9,787 nt of DNA, from NCBI GenBank assembly GCA_020025235.1, contig JAHHSL010000050.1, forward strand, positions 1 through 9,787, written 5' to 3'. The stretch comes from Ruthenibacterium sp. (GTDB lineage Bacteria > Bacillota > Clostridia > Oscillospirales > Ruminococcaceae). The notes under the pieces were generated by a model. It was not told the DNA's origin. It worked only from the letters and a program-made list of their open reading frames with translations, and made no database searches. A program made the translations under genes and the position numbers. This document shows, piece after piece, positions 6,073 through 9,787 of the stretch. Within the stretch, counting starts at the first letter, position 1; the number at the start of each line of letters is the position of its first letter.

Positions 6073-6803
6073 TTGATATGCATGCGCACTGGGGCCGCTG
6101 GCAGGTCGATTTTATGGATTACAGCGTGGATTCCCTGCGCGCAGTGCTTGACCGCTGTGATATCTGCGCCATGATCTTTTCTTCCGCCAAGTCCATTCTT
6201 TACGATATCACGGAAGGCAATCGGGATATCTTTGATTTTGTCGAGCAGGACGACCGCTTTTACGGTTATGTCACCGTGAACCCGAATCTGCCCGAGCGCT
6301 CGCTTGAGGAGATCCGCCGATACAGCGATCATCCGAAATTCAAGGGTGTAAAATTTCACCCCGTTTACACCGGTTCCGTCATTGACGATCCGCGCATGGA
6401 CCCCATTTATGCCTATGCGGAAAAAATAGGCTGTCCTGTTCTGATCCACGCCATGGGAAACACCACCTGTTCTCCCCTGCGTCTTGTCCCTGTCAACCGG
6501 AAGTTCCCCGCGCTGAAGCTGATCGGCGCGCACACCGGCGGGGCGTTTCCGGAGCTTGCCTGTCAGGCGGCGGCACAGACAAACGAAAACGTGTTTTTCG
6601 ATCTCAGCTGCAGCTGCATCCTTAAAAACCGTGTGGAAAATATCGTCCGGGCGGCCGGGGCCGACCGCGTGCTGTTCGGCTCTGATTATTCCCTGATCGA
6701 ACCGGCTTTCGTCATCGGTGAAGTGGAGGAAGCCGCCCTTACCGGCGAGGAGCGCCGCAAAATCTACTATTCCAATTCCGCAAAGCTGTTCGGTCTGGAA
6801 TGA
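6063..6803 (+). CDS. Amidohydro_2-family metal-dependent hydrolase
   Basis: A 246-residue cytosolic TIM-barrel hydrolase with a complete metal and catalytic set: H7 and H9 in IIDMHAHWGR, H129 in VLIHAMG, H157 in IGAHTGG and D208 in FGSDYS, with the conserved VKFHP (K97, H99) between them. The family includes lactonases, decarboxylases (ACMSD, 2,3-DHB decarboxylase) and other small hydrolases; which applies here is not resolved. It is somewhat shorter than ACMSD-type enzymes. The start overlaps the end of the upstream degenerate paralogue by ten bases, and the ribosome site AAAGGAG (6047-6053) lies nine bases before ATG 6063 inside that gene. The two are thus made together in similar amounts, which fits a heteromeric complex (inference). 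Transcription ends at 6995-7034. Confidence 0.92.
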   Translation: MPIIDMHAHWGRWQVDFMDYSVDSLRAVLDRCDICAMIFSSAKSILYDITEGNRDIFDFVEQDDRFYGYVTVNPNLPERSLEEIRRYSDHPKFKGVKFHPVYTGSVIDDPRMDPIYAYAEKIGCPVLIHAMGNTTCSPLRLVPVNRKFPALKLIGAHTGGAFPELACQAAAQTNENVFFDLSCSCILKNRVENIVRAAGADRVLFGSDYSLIEPAFVIGEVEEAALTGEERRKIYYSNSAKLFGLE

Positions 6804-6994
6804 CAGCAGGCTTTGTATTTCCCCCTGCATTTTTCACTTTCTGCAAACAGCGCCGCGATGCGTGATCCTTCCCGGCCTGCATCACAGGGAACTCCGCATC
6901 TGCCATGCGCAATTGCCGGAATCGCTGTTTGCGAATCGGAATGACCCCTGTGCAGGCGGCTGAACCATGCGGCGGCCTGCACCCTCTTTATGCC
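6804..6994. other. Non-coding stretch after the paired amidohydrolases
   Basis: About 190 bases with no convincing reading frame. Small frames on both strands lack ribosome sites and family resemblance. A 10-base inverted repeat, GCAAACAGCG (6843-6852) and CGCTGTTTGC (6923-6932), encloses 70 bases that contain a smaller GTGAT/ATCAC stem. It might be a structured 3' untranslated region or the remnant of a mobile element, but neither is supported further. Confidence 0.4.
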
Positions 6995-7034
6995 AAAACG
7001 GCGGATCGGGATTTTCGTCCCGATCCGCCGTTTT
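6995..7034 (+). terminator. Strong terminator between the convergent operons
   Basis: Perfect 17-base arms AAAACGGCGGATCGGGA (6995-7011) and TCCCGATCCGCCGTTTT (7018-7034) enclose the loop TTTTCG. On the plus strand the stem runs into TTTTTATTTTT, an excellent U-rich tail, so this ends the amidohydrolase operon. On the minus strand the stem also ends in four T and lies 60 bases past the stop codon of the aldolase-like gene, so it probably works for both. Confidence 0.92.
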
Positions 7035-7093
7035 TATTTTTCAGGATCAATGTATCTTGTACGCTTCTTTTGAAGCCGAAACATAAACAGATT

Positions 7094-8161
7094 TCATTGA
7101 TCTTTTTTCCGATTATCTTCTTCCAGAAAGCTGCGTACAAATGCATCATCGTTCAGATGCGGATACATGGCATACACGCGGTCGATTTCTTCTGCCTGGC
7201 CGGGCGAAAGCGTTTCTTCGGGGTTCAGACACCAGATGCCCTTCATTAACCCCTGCCGGTGCAGCACTTCATGCACTCCGGCAATGCATCCGCGGAACTG
7301 GTTCGCTGTATCAAAAAATGCACTGTTTGCATCGGTGATCTGCGCTGCAAGCGTCGTCCACCGTGCAGGAACAGCATCCTGCGCCTGTACCTTTTTAAGT
7401 TCTGCAAAAAGCTGTGTAACCGTATGTGTCCAGACGGCCCAGTGTCCGAGCAGACCGCCGACAAAATGATTTGTGTACTCCTGCCCGTTTTTTTCAAAGG
7501 AAAAATGCGTCAGCAGATCGGCAATGATGTTGTCATCATTGCCCGTATAAAGTGCGATCTGCTCCCTGCGCTTTGAGAACGTGACCGCACGGACAACATC
7601 CAGTGTGAGATAGCGGTTAAAGCCCGCCGTTTTGATTGCAACGACATTTTCGATTTCACAGATCTGCTCCCAATAATGGTAGGAAAAAATGCGTCCGCCG
7701 ACCGAGGGCTGCAGGTAAAATCCGATGATCGGAAGAATCTGTGCAGCCTTCTGTGTGCGCGCAACCAGATACGCTTCGTCGTAATCCCCAAGGCCGCCCG
7801 GGCTTAAAAGCCCCGCATCATAGCCGAGTGACGCCGCCAGCGACGCCTCCCTTTCCGCCTGCTGAACCGGCCCGCAGATACCGGCGATCATCACGATCGT
7901 TTTTCCGGTTTCCTGTTCAAAGCGCTGTGCTTCCTCTTTGGCTGTCCGCAAAACAGGTTCCAGCAGGTTCACCTCCGGATCACGGATTTCAAACTGTGTT
8001 GTGTGCACGGCAACTGCAAGCCCGCCGACGCCTGACGCAAGATAATAGCGGATCAGCCGCCGCTGTGCTGTTTCGTCAAACTGCCGCTCTTTCGTAAGGC
8101 AGAGCGGTACAGCGGGGATCACGGTTCCCCCATAAAGGATCGATTCTGCTTCTTTTCGCAT
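7094..8161 (-). CDS. DHDPS/N-acetylneuraminate-lyase family protein
   Basis: A 355-residue class I aldolase-like TIM-barrel protein of the DapA/NanA superfamily. The Schiff-base lysine is K177 in VVAIKTAGF, and the conserved tyrosine is Y149 in IIGFYLQPSVGGR. The early strand GTVIPAVPLCLTKERQFDE (residues 12-30) and the GVGGLAVAVHTTQF region (44-57) match the family's opening, but the usual GTTGE motif is replaced by AVHTTQFE. At 355 residues it is some 50-60 longer than DapA, with a C-terminal helical extension (about 290-355). It is therefore unlikely to be the lysine-pathway DapA and more likely a retro-aldolase or dehydratase acting on a keto acid from sugar or related catabolism (inference). 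The ribosome site GGAGG (8177 to 8173) lies in the 17-base gap after the SDR stop, so the two form an operon. Confidence 0.88.
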   Translation of the reverse strand: MRKEAESILYGGTVIPAVPLCLTKERQFDETAQRRLIRYYLASGVGGLAVAVHTTQFEIRDPEVNLLEPVLRTAKEEAQRFEQETGKTIVMIAGICGPVQQAEREASLAASLGYDAGLLSPGGLGDYDEAYLVARTQKAAQILPIIGFYLQPSVGGRIFSYHYWEQICEIENVVAIKTAGFNRYLTLDVVRAVTFSKRREQIALYTGNDDNIIADLLTHFSFEKNGQEYTNHFVGGLLGHWAVWTHTVTQLFAELKKVQAQDAVPARWTTLAAQITDANSAFFDTANQFRGCIAGVHEVLHRQGLMKGIWCLNPEETLSPGQAEEIDRVYAMYPHLNDDAFVRSFLEEDNRKKDQ

Positions 8162-8178
8162 GAGTGTCCCAGCCTCCG

Positions 8179-9198
8179 TTAAAATTTTCCGGCACGTTCT
8201 TCAAAATGTGTCGGTTTGTTCAGATGTCTGCCTCCGCTCAAGATCCACTCTGCCTGCCAGCGGATCAGCTCGTTCATGCCCATGGAGGGATAACCGAATT
8301 TTTCCATGCACAGCCCTGAATTATTCAAAAGAGCATGGCTGTTTTCCTCGCCTGTAAAAACCGGTTTGCGCCCAAGATGCTGCCCCAGTTTTTCGGCAGC
8401 ATAGCGCACGGAAACCACCTCCGGTCCGGTAACGTTCAGACGGGCGGCGGGGTTATCCGCCAAAAGCAGTGCGCGCACGGCAATTTCGTTTGCATAGCCC
8501 TGCCACACACAGTTGAAGCACGGCGTTGCCACGTCGATCGGTTCGTCATCCAGAATTTTGCGCGCCAGATCGTAAAACACGCCGTAGCGTAGATCAACCG
8601 CATAGTTCAGCCTGTAAATCAGCACCTTGCTTTTATATGCTTGAGCGGCGTGTTCAAAGACGCGTTCCCGACCGAGCGAGCTCATCGCATATTCCCCCAC
8701 CGGAGCCGGCGGTGTTGTCTCGGTGCAGCCCCCTGATGTGACCGGAACCATGGGATATACATTGCCTGTTGAGAAAACGACAAAATTCGCACCCCGAAAA
8801 CGCCGTGTCACCAGCGTCGGCAGCGAAGTGTTCATCGCCCATGTTGCGCCTGCATCGCTTCCGGTGCCGAATTTTCTGCCCGCCATGTAAATGATATTTT
8901 CCGCATCCGGCAGCTGCTCCAAGGCACGGTCGCCGAGCAGATCGGCCGAAATGATTTCCACTTCGTTTTCTTCCAAAAGCTTCACTGCGTAGGGATCCGA
9001 AAAGCGGGAAACTGCAATGACCCTTTGATTTGTGCCCGCTGCACGCACCGCATTTTTTGCAAGCACGGCCAGCGTCGGCCCCATTTTCCCGCCTGCCCCC
9101 AGAATCATAATATCCCCGGAGATTTTTTTCATGTCTTCCACCATTCCGGCGGAAGGAGTGACAAGCAGTTGGTTTAACGTTTCTTCAGACCAATTCAT
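8179..9198 (-). CDS. NAD-dependent epimerase/dehydratase family protein (extended SDR), atypical active site
   Basis: A 339-residue extended short-chain dehydrogenase/reductase. The Rossmann nucleotide-binding loop is ILGAGGKMG (GxxGxxG-type, residues 34-40), after an unusual 30-residue N-terminal lead. IIYMAGRKF (102-110) matches the HxAA region and VVFSTGNVYP (140-149) supplies the Ser/Thr pair. The active-site Tyr is Y170 in GEYAMSSLGRER, but the Lys four residues on, found in nearly all SDRs (YxxxK), is S174. The substrate-domain helix and C-terminal part follow normally. It may oxidise or epimerise a sugar or polyol, perhaps with altered chemistry. ATG at 9198 is chosen for AAAGGAG (9212 to 9206) seven bases upstream; the frame extends to 9363, but that part looks non-coding. 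It is first in an operon with the DHDPS-like gene. Confidence 0.9.
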   Translation of the reverse strand: MNWSEETLNQLLVTPSAGMVEDMKKISGDIMILGAGGKMGPTLAVLAKNAVRAAGTNQRVIAVSRFSDPYAVKLLEENEVEIISADLLGDRALEQLPDAENIIYMAGRKFGTGSDAGATWAMNTSLPTLVTRRFRGANFVVFSTGNVYPMVPVTSGGCTETTPPAPVGEYAMSSLGRERVFEHAAQAYKSKVLIYRLNYAVDLRYGVFYDLARKILDDEPIDVATPCFNCVWQGYANEIAVRALLLADNPAARLNVTGPEVVSVRYAAEKLGQHLGRKPVFTGEENSHALLNNSGLCMEKFGYPSMGMNELIRWQAEWILSGGRHLNKPTHFEERAGKF

Positions 9199-9403
9199 AC
9201 GGATGCTCCTTTCATAAACCCGATTCGTCATGTGCTCTGCTGCAGACGCACACCGTATTTTCCCTCGGATGCCGCTTTTTCTCTGCGGCGCCCGATATCG
9301 TACATTCGTTTTGCCAAAACAGCGCTTTTTCTTTTTCACCTGCCGGTCTGCGCACATCGGCAAAGGTTCGTCATCTGCGCAGCAAGATTGTAAGTAACTC
9401 GTT
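9199..9403 (-). other. Long 5' leader of the SDR-aldolase operon
   Basis: About 200 bases lie between the expected transcription start (near 9403) and the SDR start codon. The leader holds several short hairpins: TGCCG/CGGCA (9341-9345 with 9358-9362), GTTTT/AAAAC (9308-9312 with 9316-9320) and GCCGC/GCGGC (9271-9275 with 9285-9289). It also holds a direct repeat of TGCGCAGA near its 5' end. No T-box, known riboswitch core or leader-peptide pattern was recognised. It may carry post-transcriptional control, but short stems are common by chance. Confidence 0.35.
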
Positions 9404-9408
9404 AGTTA
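9395..9408. promoter_or_regulatory. Operator-like inverted repeat at the SDR operon start site
   Basis: TAACTCGTTAGTTA is a perfect 5-base inverted repeat (TAACT and AGTTA) with a four-base centre. It lies directly downstream of the -10 box (9410-9415) and spans the expected transcription start, the usual place for a repressor of the MarR, TetR or GntR kind. The regulator is not in the window, and the motif does not exactly match any operator I know. Confidence 0.55.
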
Positions 9409-9409
9409 T

Positions 9410-9438
9410 ATAGTATGCCGCAGCATCCATTTTGTCAA
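9410..9438 (-). promoter_or_regulatory. Promoter of the SDR-aldolase operon
   Basis: On the minus strand TTGACA (9438 to 9433), a 17-base spacer and TACTAT (9415 to 9410) form a near-consensus housekeeping promoter. It is strong, and the adjacent dyad suggests it is kept off by a repressor until an inducer appears, the usual logic for a catabolic operon (inference). Confidence 0.8.
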
Positions 9439-9787
9439 TACCTGAAAGAAAATGAAAATGAGCCGGAGGTTTTCTGCGTTTATTCTGCCGTGCCATAGCC
9501 CTTCGCAGCACGGCATTTTCTATATACCGTTCCCTGAATAAGGCACATGCAGACCTGCATGCCGGAACGGCTGTTCGTTGCGAACCCCTTCTTCTTTTGA
9601 CATCTGCTTTTGTATTCTCGTCCATTCGTTTTTCAGCAGCGCCCTTTGTGCTTTTCCGGATCGGGAACCTTTTCCATAAATCTTTTCCGAAAATAAGCAG
9701 TCTTCACTTATTATAGACCCTTTTTTCCGGGTTTTCGGCTGCGGCACATAGGAAAAGCGCGGCTGCTTGACTTCTTCATTCTCTTAT
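9439..9787. other. Stretch without a convincing gene at the right edge
   Basis: About 350 bases, more AT-rich than the neighbouring genes. A leftward open frame (9520-9747, GTG start) encodes a 75-residue Lys/Arg-rich peptide but has no ribosome site, uses rare ATA, AGA and AGG codons and resembles nothing I recognise. Visible structures are a stem at 9486-9493 with 9508-9515 followed by TTTTCT on the plus strand (possible rightward terminator), a 7-base dyad CATGCAG/CTGCATG (9546-9561), a GTTCG/CGAAC stem (9573-9585) and a leftward TATAAT (in TCTATAATAAG, about 9713-9718) without a clear -35. A rightward TTGACT (9767-9772) could be a -35 box for a gene beyond the edge. A decayed gene is possible but not shown. 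Confidence 0.4.

Noticed and set aside
7045..7102. Inverted repeat GATCAATG / CATTGATC around the stop of the DHDPS-like gene, with an inner GCTTC/GAAGC stem
   Set aside because: The arms are 8 bases and 42 apart, and the strong terminator at 6995-7034 already explains transcript ends there.
8179..9363. A longer SDR starting at 9363
   Set aside because: The extra 55 residues are Lys/Arg-rich and unlike any SDR N-terminus, while ATG 9198 has an ideal AAAGGAG site.
9199..9403. A T-box or known riboswitch in the long leader
   Set aside because: No T-box core, conserved riboswitch core or terminator/antiterminator pair was recognised; only short stems are present.
9371..9625. An 84-codon leftward frame upstream of the SDR
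   Set aside because: Its 3' half runs through the TTGACA/TACTAT promoter and the operator-like dyad, and its codon use is unlike the neighbouring genes.

Overview
The window reads as chromosomal DNA of a Gram-positive anaerobe, most likely a gut-type clostridium (Oscillospiraceae/Ruminococcaceae-like). This is inferred from strong AAAGGAG-type ribosome sites, moderately GC-rich genes with AT-rich intergenic regions, TTGACA/TATAAT-type promoters, GC-rich hairpin terminators followed by T runs, and a Hol44-type small holin. No tRNA, rRNA, CRISPR array, transposase or integrase is visible.

Layout from left to right. A leftward promoter is cut by the left edge (1-27), followed by a terminator (71-106). 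A leftward YtcJ-like amidohydrolase lies at 117-1721. A 304-base divergent control region (1722-2025) is rich in inverted repeats and holds four copies of the heptamer GTTTTGC. It separates that gene from a small rightward holin-like membrane protein (2026-2301). A strong shared terminator (2334-2363) lies between the holin and a leftward PfkB-family kinase resembling pseudouridine kinase (2370-3305), which has its own promoter (3389-3418). Upstream of it, a patatin-like lipid hydrolase (4249-5127) and a Cof-type HAD phosphatase (3446-4252) form a leftward pair joined by an ATGA stop/start overlap.

A second divergent region (5128-5340) holds a leftward promoter for the patatin pair and a rightward promoter for two overlapping small amidohydrolases (5341-6072 and 6063-6803). 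The second of these has all the metal-binding residues of its family. The first has lost them all and looks like a pseudoenzyme partner. A strong terminator (6995-7034) closes this operon and also the leftward operon coming from the right. That operon has a DHDPS/NAL-family aldolase-like protein (7094-8161) preceded by an extended SDR (8179-9198), transcribed from a near-consensus promoter (9410-9438) with a perfect inverted repeat placed like an operator (9395-9408) and a leader of about 200 bases. The last 350 bases hold hairpins but no convincing gene.

Most genes are small-molecule catabolic enzymes: three amidohydrolase-superfamily proteins, an SDR, a class I aldolase-like protein, a sugar/nucleoside kinase and a HAD phosphatase. 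An SDR, an Amidohydro_2 hydrolase and a DHDPS-type aldolase are the classes used in non-phosphorylative sugar oxidation (dehydrogenase, lactonase, aldolase), so 5341-9198 may encode parts of such a route. The substrate is unknown. The parts most worth a second look are the degenerate/intact amidohydrolase pair, the SDR without the usual catalytic lysine, the repeat-rich control region at 1722-2025, and the holin that stands alone among metabolic genes.
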